Origin: UBA3700 sp964478025
GTDB taxonomy: Bacteria > Bacillota > Clostridia > Christensenellales > UBA3700
Reading direction: 5' to 3'
Length of the DNA stretch: 64,000 bases
Assembly: GCA_964478025.1 (NCBI GenBank)
Contig: CAYZGK010000004.1
Location: 1 to 64,000 of the forward strand
This document shows, piece by piece, positions 1 to 8,571 of this stretch. Position 1 is the first letter of the stretch. Every line of letters starts with the position of its first letter. The notes below the pieces were generated by a model. It was not told where the DNA came from and ran no database searches. It saw nothing but the letters and a program-made list of their open reading frames with translations. A program made the translations under genes and the position numbers.

Positions 1-20
1 AAAAATACAATGTATAATGG

Positions 21-42
21 CCTCCCATTCATAAATAGGAGG
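21..42 (+). promoter_or_regulatory. Hairpin that sequesters the Shine-Dalgarno of the first gene
   Basis: CCTCC (21-25) is the exact complement of GGAGG (38-42), the ribosome site of the protease starting at 53. ATT (27-29) and AAT (34-36) extend the stem across one C-A mismatch around a CATA loop. A TATAAT at 13-18 could be a -10; if so, transcription would start near 25 and the stem would be lost. The hairpin therefore matters only for transcripts that start upstream of the window. Confidence 0.4.
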
Positions 43-52
43 TTAAAATTTA

Positions 53-1321
53 ATGAGTGAATTTGATAAAATTATTGGTTACAAAGATGTAAAAGAAGAG
101 CTTATGAGAATTTGTGATGTTGTAAAAAACACACAAAAGTACAAAGATCTTGGTGTTAATCATGTTGGTGGACTTCTTCTTGATGGTGAACCTGGTGTAG
201 GTAAAACTTTAATGGCTACTTGCTTTATAAAAGAAAGTGGTAGAAAAGCTTTTATTTGTCGTAAAGATAAACCTAATGGAGAGTTTGTCAATGAGATAAA
301 GAAAATATTTAAAGAGGCATCAGAAAATACGCCATCAATTGTCTTTTTAGATGATATGGATAAATTTGCTAATGAAGATGCAACTAGACCTGATGCTCAA
401 GAATATGTAACAGTTCAGTCTTGTATTGATGAATGCAAAGATAAGGATGTATTTGTTATTGCAACTATTAACAAAAATAGAATGCCAAATTCCTTATTAA
501 GAGCAGGAAGATTTGACTTTAAGATAGGGATAGATGTTCCTGAAAGGGAAGATGCAAAAGAAATTATAAAATATTACTTATCTCAAAAGAAAAATGTAGA
601 AGATGTAAGTGCAGAGGATGTTGCTAAATTATTATATGGTAAATCATGTGCAACTCTAGAGTCCGTAATTAATATTGCTGCACAATATTCTGGCTATTTT
701 AATAAAAACAAAATTGATATTGAAGACATAACAAAGGCAGCACTTCGTGTAATATATAATGCACCAGAGTGTTCAATTCCTCGTAATAAAACGGAATTAA
801 AAAAAATAGCTTATCATGAAGCTGGCCATACTGTTGTAGCTGAAATGCTTGAAGAGGGAAGTGTTAACTTTGTTACTACTAGAAAATATATGGGAAGTGC
901 TGCAGGTATAACATCACTATATAATTCAGAAGATTACTGGATATCAATAAAGAAAATGGAAAATAGGGTATTATCAATATTGGGTGGTAAGGCTGCAACT
1001 GAAATTATATTTGGAGAAGTAGACACTGGTTGTGGATCAGATATAACTAGGGCAAGAGGTATTGTATATAGATTTCTTGCTGAATATGGTGGTTGTGGGT
1101 TTGAATTTACAGATAATGGAAGTGAAACGACAAATATTATTGCAAGTAAAATTGAAGATAGAGTGTCTATTGAATTAGAAAAATATTATTTAAAAGCAAA
1201 AGAAATATTATTTAAAAATAAAGATTTCTTAGAAGTGCTTGCGCAAAGATTACAAGAAAAGGATACACTTTTAGAGCCTGAAATATTGGAGATAAAAAGA
1301 AAAACATGTAACAATAAGTAA
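53..1321 (+). CDS. Soluble FtsH-like AAA ATPase / M41 zinc metalloprotease
   Basis: 422 aa. The N-terminal AAA module has Walker A GEPGVGKT (residues 45-52), Walker B IVFLDD (96-101, Asp where FtsH normally has Glu), a sensor-1 Asn at 140 and Arg-finger region LLRAGRFD (148-155). The M41 domain carries HEAGH (255-259), with the likely third zinc ligand D330 in GCGSDITRA. FtsH is a membrane hexamer of 600-700 aa; this protein starts directly at the AAA domain and has no transmembrane or periplasmic part, so it should act in the cytoplasm. The start is set by AGGAGG at 37-42, 10 nt upstream. It is probably an ATP-dependent protease of the FtsH superfamily rather than the housekeeping FtsH; its substrates are unknown. 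Confidence 0.85.
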   Translation: MSEFDKIIGYKDVKEELMRICDVVKNTQKYKDLGVNHVGGLLLDGEPGVGKTLMATCFIKESGRKAFICRKDKPNGEFVNEIKKIFKEASENTPSIVFLDDMDKFANEDATRPDAQEYVTVQSCIDECKDKDVFVIATINKNRMPNSLLRAGRFDFKIGIDVPEREDAKEIIKYYLSQKKNVEDVSAEDVAKLLYGKSCATLESVINIAAQYSGYFNKNKIDIEDITKAALRVIYNAPECSIPRNKTELKKIAYHEAGHTVVAEMLEEGSVNFVTTRKYMGSAAGITSLYNSEDYWISIKKMENRVLSILGGKAATEIIFGEVDTGCGSDITRARGIVYRFLAEYGGCGFEFTDNGSETTNIIASKIEDRVSIELEKYYLKAKEILFKNKDFLEVLAQRLQEKDTLLEPEILEIKRKTCNNK

Positions 1322-1330
1322 ATAAAAAAA

Positions 1331-1360
1331 TGAGGAGTTCATTTGAACTCCTCAAATAAT
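1331..1360. terminator. Bidirectional terminator between convergent genes
   Basis: A perfect 10-bp stem, TGAGGAGTTC (1331-1340) with GAACTCCTCA (1345-1354), has a 4-nt loop. An A-run lies on the left (T-run on the minus strand) and a T-rich tail on the right. It serves both the protease gene and serA. Confidence 0.85.
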
Positions 1361-1379
1361 TTTATAGCATATAAATTAA

Positions 1380-2525
1380 CTAAATTTTTCTAACCTTTAT
1401 AAACTTTTCATCAAGAGCTTTGAAAGCATTATCACTAATTTGTTTATCTAAGTCAAAGATTAAATATGTTAATTCTCCACGAGTACCCTTTGCTGTAGAT
1501 TTAATTGTACATTCTTTAGAGATAATATCTATTGCAATATTTTCAGCATTTTCAATATTTGCAAGAATAGTTACTCTATCTCCAGTCTTTATAGATTTAA
1601 CACAAGGGAAGTTTACTGAATTAATTACATTACCATTTTCAATAAATTCTTTTAATTCATTAGCTGCCATAACAGCACAATTATCCTCAGCCTCTGGAGT
1701 TGAAGCACCAAGGTGAGGGAATGTAATAATATTTTCAACGCCTAGTAGTTTTTGAGAAGGAAGGTCAGTTACAACTCTTCCAATTTTACCACTCTTAACA
1801 GCCTCAACTACGTCATCAACATTAAATAATTCACCTCTTGCGCAGTTTATTATAACAACACCATCTTTCATTTTTGAGATTGAATCTTTATTAATAAAAC
1901 CTTTTGTATCAGGAGTTGCTGGAACATGTAGTGTTATAAAGTCTGAAGCAGAGAATATATCATTTAAGTCTGTAGTTATTTTAACGGCTGGATTTAAAGC
2001 GTTTTTAGCAGGTCCGGATAAGAATGGGTCATAACCAATAATTTCCATTCCAAGGGCTATAGCGGCGTCAGATACCAATCTTCCGATTGCTCCAAGTCCT
2101 ATAATTCCTAAAACTTTTCCTTTAATTTCTTGACCTATAAAAGCTTTCTTACCTTTTTCAACTTGTTTTTCAACAGTAAGTTCACCATCTTGAAGATTTT
2201 GAGTCCAGTTAATTGCTGGGTAGATTTTTCTGCATGAAAGAAGTAGGGCACAAATAACCAATTCTTTTACGGCGTTTGCATTAGCACCTGGAGTGTTGAA
2301 TACGCATACACCTTTATTTGTCATATCTTGAATTGGAATATTATTAACACCAGCTCCAGCTCTAGCGATTGCTATAGCAGAAGAGGCTACTTTGTATTCA
2401 TGCATATCAAAAGATCTTACAAGATAAGCAATTGGCTTATCTGAACTATCACAAATAATATATTTGTCATTTGTTAGAGTATCATTAACTAAAGCGCTTA
2501 TTGGATTTAATTTAACTATATCCAT
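1380..2525 (-). CDS. serA: D-3-phosphoglycerate dehydrogenase
   Basis: 381 aa. Oxidises 3-phosphoglycerate to 3-phosphohydroxypyruvate with NAD, the first step of serine synthesis. It has the Rossmann motif GLGAIG (143-148), catalytic Arg in NCARGE (R230) and the catalytic His in PHLGAST (H271). The usual DVFxxEP segment that supplies the catalytic Glu reads TDLPSQ (254-258), a variant I associate with short clostridial SerA proteins. A compact ACT-like tail covers about residues 315-381, where long SerA enzymes have an extra domain. It lies 14 nt downstream of serC in one operon and has a GAGGTAA ribosome site. Confidence 0.93.
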   Translation of the reverse strand: MDIVKLNPISALVNDTLTNDKYIICDSSDKPIAYLVRSFDMHEYKVASSAIAIARAGAGVNNIPIQDMTNKGVCVFNTPGANANAVKELVICALLLSCRKIYPAINWTQNLQDGELTVEKQVEKGKKAFIGQEIKGKVLGIIGLGAIGRLVSDAAIALGMEIIGYDPFLSGPAKNALNPAVKITTDLNDIFSASDFITLHVPATPDTKGFINKDSISKMKDGVVIINCARGELFNVDDVVEAVKSGKIGRVVTDLPSQKLLGVENIITFPHLGASTPEAEDNCAVMAANELKEFIENGNVINSVNFPCVKSIKTGDRVTILANIENAENIAIDIISKECTIKSTAKGTRGELTYLIFDLDKQISDNAFKALDEKFIKVRKI

Positions 2526-2539
2526 AATTATTTACCTCG

Positions 2540-3610
2540 TTATTTATTTGCAAGTTCGAACTTCTTCATGAACTCGATTAAATCAGTAATACCAGAAAGT
2601 GGCATTGCGTTATAAATTGAAGCTCTCATTCCGCCAACAAGTCTATGGCCCTTAATTGAAGCAAAACCATTAGCACCAGCTTCTTTTACAAAGGCAGCAT
2701 CTAAATCTGCGCTCTTTGTAACAAATGGAACGTTCATTAAAGATCTATCTTCTTTATTAACGCTATTTGTATAGAAATCTGAACTATCAATAAAGTCATA
2801 TAAAAGTCCTGCTTTATATTCATTGAACTTTTGTTGTTCTTTAACGCCACCATGAGCTTTTAGATACCTTAAATTTAACATCATCATGTAAATTGAGAAA
2901 CATGGAGGAGTATTGTATAGAGAATTGTTATCTACTTGAGTTTTCCATTTAAGCATTGTTGGGCAAATAGACATACCATCTGTAACTAAGTCTTTTCTTA
3001 CAATAACAACTGTAACACCAGCAGGAGCTAAGTTCTTTTGAGCACCAGCATATAAAACGCCATATTTAGAAACATCAATTTTTTCAGATAAAATCATTGA
3101 AGAAACATCGGCAACAAGTGGTGCATTAGTTTTTGGAAGAGTAGTATATCTTGTTCCAAAAATTGTATTGTTTTGAGTAATATGAACATAGTCTATATCA
3201 TCTCTAAAATCAAAAGTCTTTGGAATATAAGTATAATTCTTATCCTCAGAAGAAGCGGCTACATGAACATCGCCATATTTAATAGCTTCCTTATAAGCTT
3301 TTTTAGCAAAGTTTCCTGTAACAACATAATCTGCTTTACCTTTCTTTAAAAGATTTAGAGGAACTGCTTCAAATTGAGTAGAACCACCACCTTGAACTAA
3401 GATAATATCATAGTTATCAGGTACTTCCATTAATTCTCTAAGAAGAGCTAAACATTCATTGTTAATAGCATCATATTGTTTGCTACGATGTGACATTTCA
3501 CATACACTCATTCCACAACCTTGGTAATCAACAAAATCTTTTTGTGCTTCTAATAATACATCTAGTGGTAACATAGAAGGACCAGCTGAATAATTATAAA
3601 TTCTGTTCAT
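2540..3610 (-). CDS. serC: Phosphoserine aminotransferase
   Basis: 356 aa, the normal family length. Class V PLP enzyme that converts phosphohydroxypyruvate and glutamate to phosphoserine. The N-terminal YNYSAGPSMLP and the PLP-lysine segment YAGAQKNLAPAG (K192) are diagnostic. It is the first gene of the serC-serA operon, read from the promoter at 3650-3678. A GGAGAG ribosome site lies just upstream of the ATG. No phosphoserine phosphatase gene is nearby. Confidence 0.95.
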   Translation of the reverse strand: MNRIYNYSAGPSMLPLDVLLEAQKDFVDYQGCGMSVCEMSHRSKQYDAINNECLALLRELMEVPDNYDIILVQGGGSTQFEAVPLNLLKKGKADYVVTGNFAKKAYKEAIKYGDVHVAASSEDKNYTYIPKTFDFRDDIDYVHITQNNTIFGTRYTTLPKTNAPLVADVSSMILSEKIDVSKYGVLYAGAQKNLAPAGVTVVIVRKDLVTDGMSICPTMLKWKTQVDNNSLYNTPPCFSIYMMMLNLRYLKAHGGVKEQQKFNEYKAGLLYDFIDSSDFYTNSVNKEDRSLMNVPFVTKSADLDAAFVKEAGANGFASIKGHRLVGGMRASIYNAMPLSGITDLIEFMKKFELANK

Positions 3611-3649
3611 TTTTATTCTCTCCGTTTAAAATTTATTTTTTTTGTATAT

Positions 3650-3678
3650 ATTATATGCCCGCACACACGCTTATGCAA
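3650..3678 (-). promoter_or_regulatory. serC-serA promoter
   Basis: On the minus strand a TTGCAT -35 (3678-3673) is separated by exactly 17 nt from a TATAAT -10 (3655-3650), 40 nt upstream of the serC start. Confidence 0.8.
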
Positions 3679-3709
3679 GAAAAGTTTTAAAAAGAGCTAA
3701 ATTATCCGG

Positions 3710-3765
3710 CCTCGTATAAGGCTCAAATTTAAAAATTTCACCTTAACTTGAGAAAATATACGAGG
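3710..3765. other. Nested inverted repeats, possible structured element
   Basis: Outer arms CCTCGTATA (3710-3718) and TATACGAGG (3757-3765) are perfect 9-bp complements. They enclose inner arms CTCAA (3722-3726) and TTGAG (3748-3752). The element lies between the divergent serC promoter and the gene at 3899. It has no T-run and matches no riboswitch I recognise. Confidence 0.4.
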
Positions 3766-3815
3766 GCAAAAATAAAGCGTCTAAATTTGTCTAAAATAGC
3801 CTTAAAACGATAATT

Positions 3816-3839
3816 TTACATATATTAAAATATATGTAA
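3816..3839. promoter_or_regulatory. Perfect AT-rich palindrome, candidate operator
   Basis: TTACATATAT (3816-3825) and ATATATGTAA (3830-3839) are perfect 10-bp arms around TAAA. The site is 60 nt upstream of the gene at 3899, where a repressor could act. Its AT content makes chance symmetry more likely than usual. Confidence 0.35.
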
Positions 3840-3898
3840 TTAAGATTAGTTTAAGGTATAAGTTGTATATTATTATTGTTGAAAAAGGAGTTATAAAT

Positions 3899-4291
3899 AT
3901 GAGAAAATTAGAACCAACAAGAGAAAAAGAAATAGAATATGTAATTGAAACAATAAATGGTAATAATAGTTTGCCAGATGAGTATAGAATTTTATCAAAA
4001 GAATATAGAATGCCACTAGCAAGAAATATTTTAATTATAGAGCTTGCAATAAAATTGGCTTCAGTTTTTGATCGTGTTGATTTATATAATTTTTATTTTA
4101 ATAATGTTCATCATTTTAAGAGTTACCTTATAAACAAAAGGGAATATTATTTAGCAATGAATGAGTTGTATTTTATAGCACTAAAACTAATGAGTGACAA
4201 TTTTTATAATGAATTAAAACTTAAAGTTGAAAAGTGTGGAAAAAAGAAGCCGGTAGAGTATTTTGAAACAATATTTAAAAGTATTAATTAG
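3899..4291 (+). CDS. Hypothetical protein, first gene of accessory cassette
   Basis: 130 aa from the ATG at 3899, which has AAGGAG at 3885-3890. An in-frame start at 3863 is rejected because it lacks a ribosome site. The product is mostly helical by composition, rich in Tyr, Asn, Lys and Glu, with no signal peptide or clear membrane segment. No family recognised. It opens a group of four short genes between serC and rnj that has the look of an accessory insertion. Confidence 0.65.
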   Translation: MRKLEPTREKEIEYVIETINGNNSLPDEYRILSKEYRMPLARNILIIELAIKLASVFDRVDLYNFYFNNVHHFKSYLINKREYYLAMNELYFIALKLMSDNFYNELKLKVEKCGKKKPVEYFETIFKSIN

Positions 4292-4339
4292 GATATGATT
4301 CAATTTTTGAAAAAATAAACAAAGAAATGGAGGTAATAT

Positions 4340-4531
4340 ATGGCAAAGTCGGATTACATAAAGGGTTTCGATATACTAATGGAGGCACGAGACAATCCGT
4401 CAGAGAACTATTTTCCGATTTATTTAAGTCAAGAAGATTTGGAGTTACGGAAGCAATTACTTACTCTACGATTGTCAAGAATGTCGAAGGATGCATCGAA
4501 CAAACAGGGTCAGACGGAACAAGACTCTTAA
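4340..4531 (+). CDS. Small hypothetical protein
   Basis: 63 aa, with a strong GGAGG ribosome site just upstream. Soluble, charged, with no recognised domain. Codon choice here (more CGG, ACG, GCA) and GC are visibly higher than in the housekeeping genes around it. That suggests this part of the cassette was acquired. An overlapping reading frame starting at 4327 begins on top of the ribosome site and is not credible. Confidence 0.55.
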   Translation: MAKSDYIKGFDILMEARDNPSENYFPIYLSQEDLELRKQLLTLRLSRMSKDASNKQGQTEQDS

Positions 4532-4540
4532 AGAACGAAT

Positions 4541-5005
4541 TTGCAGTATCCGGATGAAACGGATGCAAATAGTATTCTAAATTTTAAAGCAGTAGAAAGT
4601 GGAACGGCTATAAAAATAGAGGGCGTTGAGTTTAATTACTGCAAAGAAACTGATAAGGTTTATGGCAAAGATTATTTATTATCAAGAATAATGAGTGCCA
4701 CATGGAATACTAAAAAGAAAATTATCGATTTATTTAGTAAGGAGACAGCAAATGACACACGAGGACTTCGAGAGATTCAAAGAGATAGATTCAAACTTAT
4801 ACAAGACATATACGATGGTAAAAGAAGAAATGGAATCTCAAGGGAAGAAAGTGGATTGTTATGCGAACTTCTCTATTGTTTATTACATGATGACCTTGCA
4901 AATGTCGAGCAAATATACACCAGAAACAGCGTTAGCGGAAGCGATTCGTTGTCTCAAAACGGGAAAACAACTAATAAATTACAAGTAAAAAGTGAGCGAA
5001 ATTAA
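4541..5005 (+). CDS. Hypothetical reading frame, probably coding only in its first half
   Basis: Open for 154 codons from a TTG at 4541 with no good ribosome site. The first 70 codons read like a natural soluble protein. After about 4750 the frame has the Ser- and Arg-rich composition of an out-of-frame shadow, and the overlapping frame from 4752 looks real instead. Options are a gene that overlaps its neighbour by over 200 nt, a frameshifted gene whose true continuation is the 4752 frame, or a remnant. No family recognised. Confidence 0.35.
   Translation: MQYPDETDANSILNFKAVESGTAIKIEGVEFNYCKETDKVYGKDYLLSRIMSATWNTKKKIIDLFSKETANDTRGLREIQRDRFKLIQDIYDGKRRNGISREESGLLCELLYCLLHDDLANVEQIYTRNSVSGSDSLSQNGKTTNKLQVKSERN
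4752..4988 (+). CDS. Small hypothetical protein
   Basis: 78 aa, soluble, helical. ATG at 4752 with AAGGAG at 4739-4744 (7-nt spacing). This start is preferred over the upstream in-frame GTG at 4695 because only the 4752 start has a ribosome site. It lies inside the 4541 frame, shifted by one position. The C-terminal half (YTPETALAEAIRCLKTGKQL) looks like a genuine helical segment. No family recognised. Confidence 0.55.
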   Translation: MTHEDFERFKEIDSNLYKTYTMVKEEMESQGKKVDCYANFSIVYYMMTLQMSSKYTPETALAEAIRCLKTGKQLINYK

Positions 5006-5038
5006 AACACGCCCGTGATTGCGCACGTGCGAATGTTA

Positions 5039-5067
5039 TTGCCTTAACTGCGCATATTATATATAAT
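5039..5067 (+). promoter_or_regulatory. Promoter of the rnj operon
   Basis: TTGCCT (5039-5044), a 17-nt spacer and TATAAT (5062-5067) lie 30 nt upstream of the RNase J start. A 10-bp palindrome CGCACGTGCG (5022-5031) sits just upstream of the -35 and could be an operator or the end of the preceding cassette. Confidence 0.8.
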
Positions 5068-5097
5068 ATTAAAAGATTAAAGTATATAGGAGCAATT

Positions 5098-6774
5098 ATG
5101 GCAAAAGGATATAAACCATTAACAGTTGCCTTTTTAGGCGGAGTAGGAGAAATAGGTAAAAATTTAACTGCATTAAGATATGGAGATGAGATTCTTCTTA
5201 TTGATTGTGGTTCTACATTCCCAGATATGAATGCTCCAGGTATTGATTTAATAGTTCCAGATTTTTCTTATCTAAAAGAAAATCAAGATAAAATTGTAGG
5301 TTTAGTTATAACTCATGGACACGAGGATCATATAGGTGGAATTCCATATCTTTTAAAAGAAATTCCAAATATAAAAATTTATGGTTCATCGCTTGCTATG
5401 GCAATTGTTCAACATAAATGCGAGGATAAAAAAGTAAATACTGCAAAGTTAAACACAGTTAAAGATTTTCAAAGTGTTAAACTTGGTTCTTTTTCAGTTG
5501 AATTTATTCCAGTTGCTCACTCAATAATTGGAGCATATTGTTTAGCTATAACAACACCACAAGGATTAATTTTTCATACTGGAGATTTTAAAATTGACTA
5601 TACACCAATTGGCGGCGCAAAGAGAGTAGATATCTCTGAGTATGCAAAGATTGGAAATAGAGGTGTTAAGTTAATGCTTGGAGAATCAACAAACGTTGAA
5701 AAACCAGGTACAACAATTTCAGAAAAACATGTTGGAAAAACATTAGAGAAAATATTTATGGCAAATAGAGATAAGAGAATTATCATAGCTACATTTGCCT
5801 CAAATGTTAATAGAGTACAACAAATTATTAAAATTGCACAAAAAAGTGGAAGAAAGGTAGCGTTCTCTGGAAGATCTATGATAACTATCTCTGAGATGGC
5901 AATAGATCTTGGGCTTATGGATATAGACAAGGAAGTAATTGTTGATGTAGAGCATGTTAAAGATTACGCTCCATCTCAAGTTTGTATTATATCAACAGGC
6001 TCTCAAGGTGAGCCTATGTCTGCCTTAACTAGAATGGCAAATGGAGAAGATAAGGTAAATGTTCAAGATAGTGACCTTATAGTTATCTCATCATCTGCAA
6101 TCCCTGGAAATGAAAAAGCAATTTATACAGTTATAAATAAGCTTTACAAAAGAGGAGCTAAAGTTTTGTATGGTTCTCTTGAAGAGCTACATGTATCAGG
6201 ACATGCGTGTAGAGAAGAATTAAAAATGATGCTATCACTTATAAGACCACAATTCTTTATTCCTGTACATGGTGAATATAGACATTTAAAACAACATGCA
6301 AAGCTTGCTATGGATTTAGGAATACCAGAACAAAACATTAATGTTTGTGAAATTGGTGATGTAGTTGAAATTAAGAAAAATAAGATTCAAATGGTAGAAA
6401 GAATTGAATCTGCTGGTGCATGTTTTATTGATGGAGATGGAAATATTTCTCACGATACAATAAAGCAAAGAAAACAATTATCTAACGATGGTGTTGTGGT
6501 TGTTGGATTAAATGTTGAGCCTGAAAAGAAAGTTTTAAAGAACAAAATAGAGATAAGAGCAAAAGGCATAGAACTTAAAGAGACTATGCTAAGAGAAATA
6601 GAAATAACAACTATGGAATATTTCTTAGACTTTGTTAAAGATAAACCATTTAACCAAGATGTCTTTGAAGAGCAATTAAAGAAAAAGATTACTAAAAAAC
6701 TTGTAAAATATTTATCTCAAAAGCCTTTAGTAATTCCTGTTGTTGTTGAAACTTATGAGAATGTAGATGAGTAG
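5098..6774 (+). CDS. rnj: Ribonuclease J
   Basis: 558 aa, the usual RNase J length. Metallo-beta-lactamase/beta-CASP nuclease with 5'-3' exo- and endonuclease activity in mRNA decay and rRNA processing. The metal motif HGHEDH (73-78), a later His in PVAHS, Asp in HTGDF and a C-terminal PVHGEYRH segment mark the catalytic core. The C-terminal part (about 450-558) is the RNase J dimerisation domain. AGGAG at 5088-5092 fixes the start. It heads an operon and overlaps trmR by 8 nt. Whether it corresponds to J1 or J2 cannot be told from the sequence. Confidence 0.95.
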   Translation: MAKGYKPLTVAFLGGVGEIGKNLTALRYGDEILLIDCGSTFPDMNAPGIDLIVPDFSYLKENQDKIVGLVITHGHEDHIGGIPYLLKEIPNIKIYGSSLAMAIVQHKCEDKKVNTAKLNTVKDFQSVKLGSFSVEFIPVAHSIIGAYCLAITTPQGLIFHTGDFKIDYTPIGGAKRVDISEYAKIGNRGVKLMLGESTNVEKPGTTISEKHVGKTLEKIFMANRDKRIIIATFASNVNRVQQIIKIAQKSGRKVAFSGRSMITISEMAIDLGLMDIDKEVIVDVEHVKDYAPSQVCIISTGSQGEPMSALTRMANGEDKVNVQDSDLIVISSSAIPGNEKAIYTVINKLYKRGAKVLYGSLEELHVSGHACREELKMMLSLIRPQFFIPVHGEYRHLKQHAKLAMDLGIPEQNINVCEIGDVVEIKKNKIQMVERIESAGACFIDGDGNISHDTIKQRKQLSNDGVVVVGLNVEPEKKVLKNKIEIRAKGIELKETMLREIEITTMEYFLDFVKDKPFNQDVFEEQLKKKITKKLVKYLSQKPLVIPVVVETYENVDE

Positions 6775-7354
6775 ACTTGAAGATATAAAGGAAAACTCAA
6801 AAGTTGAATTTTTACCTATTTTAAGTGAAGAGTGTGAAAAAGTTTTGTTAAACTTAATAAAAAAAGAGCACTCAAAAGAAATACTTGAGATAGGGACTTG
6901 TGTTGGGTATTCTTCAACAAAGATGTTGCTTGAAAATAAAGATGCCCACATAGATACAATTGAGATAGATAAAGCTCGTCAAGAAAAGGCTATTGAAACT
7001 TGGAAAGAATATAACATTCTAGATAGGGTTACATCATACCTTGGAGATGTAAATGAAATTCTTGAGAATGTAGTTAAAGATAAAATGTATGATTTTGTCT
7101 TTATAGATGGACCTAAATCAAGATATTTAGAGCATTTAAAAGTATGTTTGCCACATGTTAAAAGTGGTGGAATAATACTTGCAGATGATGTCTTATTTTT
7201 TGGACTTGTTAATGGGGATGAATGGGTACCTCATAAACATAGGACAAATGTAAAACATTTAAGAGAGTTTTTAAGTTATATAAAAGAGCAAGATTGCTTG
7301 GATGTAAAAATATTAGAGGAAGGAAATGGCATTGCCATTATAAGAGTAAAATGA
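6767..7354 (+). CDS. trmR: tRNA 5-hydroxyuridine methyltransferase (O-methyltransferase)
   Basis: 195 aa. SAM-dependent methyltransferase of the class I O-methyltransferase family. The SAM motif is EIGTCVGYSS (41-50), and the metal-site region is FIDGPKS (112-118). In Bacillus subtilis TrmR (YrrM) makes 5-methoxyuridine at tRNA position 34 from the 5-hydroxyuridine formed by TrhP, and the genes are adjacent. The same adjacency here (4-nt ATGA overlap with the U32 gene) supports the tRNA role over a generic catechol-type methyltransferase. Confidence 0.82.
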   Translation: MSRLEDIKENSKVEFLPILSEECEKVLLNLIKKEHSKEILEIGTCVGYSSTKMLLENKDAHIDTIEIDKARQEKAIETWKEYNILDRVTSYLGDVNEILENVVKDKMYDFVFIDGPKSRYLEHLKVCLPHVKSGGIILADDVLFFGLVNGDEWVPHKHRTNVKHLREFLSYIKEQDCLDVKILEEGNGIAIIRVK

Positions 7355-8571
7355 TAGAACTATTAGCACCTGCCGGAGATTTTAATAAATTAAAAACAGC
7401 TTTACACTTTGGAGCTGATGCCGTTTATATTGGCGGAAATATGTTTAGCCTTAGAGCTAATTCTAAAAACTTTGATAAAGAAGAATTAATTGAGGCAGTA
7501 AAGTATACACATAATCTTGGTAAGAAAATTTATGTTGCAGTAAATATCTTTGCGCAAAATTCAGATTTTGATGCACTTAGAAAATATTTTGTAGAGCTTT
7601 ATAATGCAAATGTTGATGCTGTAATTATATCTGACCCTGGTGTTATTTGCTGTTGCAAGGAAGTTGCTCCAAACTTAGAGATTCATTTATCTACTCAAGC
7701 AAATACAACTAATAAATATGCAGCAAAGTTTTGGGCAGATCAAGGAATAAAGAGAATAGTTTTAGCAAGAGAAACCTCTATGAAAGATATAAAAGAAATT
7801 AGAGAAATCTTGCCAAAAGATAAAGAGATTGAAGCATTTGTTCATGGAGCTATGTGTATATCTTATTCTGGTCGTTGCTTGCTTTCTAACGCATTAACTG
7901 GAAGATCTGCAAATAGAGGTGCTTGCGTTCAAGCATGTAGATGGGAATACGAAATGTTTGAGAAAAACAGAAAAGGTGAGCCACTTACAATAACTGAAGA
8001 TGGTAGGGGAACATATATTTTAAATAGTAAAGACTTAAACATGATTGAATACATTGGAGATTTAATTGAAAGTGGAGTTTATTCATTTAAAGTTGAAGGA
8101 AGAATGAAATCTCCATATTATGTTGCCTCAGTTATAAATGCTTATAGAAAGGCAATTGATTTATACTACAAAGACCCTAAAAACTATAAGCCAAATCAAG
8201 AAATTGTTAATGAGTTATTTAAAAATGCTCATAGAGACTATACAACAGGATTTTATTTCGGAGAAAAAAATTCTGTATGTTTAGAAACATCACAACCAAA
8301 GTGTGATTATGAGTTTATGGCAGAAGTTGTTGGGTATGATGATGAAAAAGGTATGCTTATTGTTGAGATGAGAAATAGATTTAAAGTTGGTGATACACTT
8401 GAAGTTTTGTCTAATAATGACGCTTACTGGAACAAAGAGATAACAATTACTGAAATGTATGATGAAAAAGGAAGAGTAGTTGAAGATGCAAAACTTGTTC
8501 AACAAAAACTTTATATAAAAACGGATATGAAACTAACAGAAAGAGACATATTAAGAAAGAGGGTTAAATAA
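7351..8571 (+). CDS. trhP: U32-family tRNA hydroxylation protein
   Basis: 406 aa from the ATG at 7351, which overlaps the trmR stop. An earlier in-frame start at 7294 adds 19 residues that do not fit the family, whose N-terminus is MIELLAPAGDF. The U32 signature lies near residues 161-180 (Cys in GAMC and GRC). Members formerly called collagenase-like peptidases act in prephenate-dependent 5-hydroxyuridine formation at tRNA wobble position 34. The trmR neighbour supports that role. I infer the specific paralogue. Confidence 0.85.
   Translation: MIELLAPAGDFNKLKTALHFGADAVYIGGNMFSLRANSKNFDKEELIEAVKYTHNLGKKIYVAVNIFAQNSDFDALRKYFVELYNANVDAVIISDPGVICCCKEVAPNLEIHLSTQANTTNKYAAKFWADQGIKRIVLARETSMKDIKEIREILPKDKEIEAFVHGAMCISYSGRCLLSNALTGRSANRGACVQACRWEYEMFEKNRKGEPLTITEDGRGTYILNSKDLNMIEYIGDLIESGVYSFKVEGRMKSPYYVASVINAYRKAIDLYYKDPKNYKPNQEIVNELFKNAHRDYTTGFYFGEKNSVCLETSQPKCDYEFMAEVVGYDDEKGMLIVEMRNRFKVGDTLEVLSNNDAYWNKEITITEMYDEKGRVVEDAKLVQQKLYIKTDMKLTERDILRKRVK

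Noticed and set aside
3611..3898. T-box or serine riboswitch upstream of serC
   Set aside because: The serC promoter is 40 nt from the start, leaving no room for a leader; the inverted repeats lie upstream of the promoter.
4327..4557. Alternative 76-codon frame at the start of the accessory cassette
   Set aside because: Its ATG overlaps the ribosome site of the 4340 gene and it has no site of its own.
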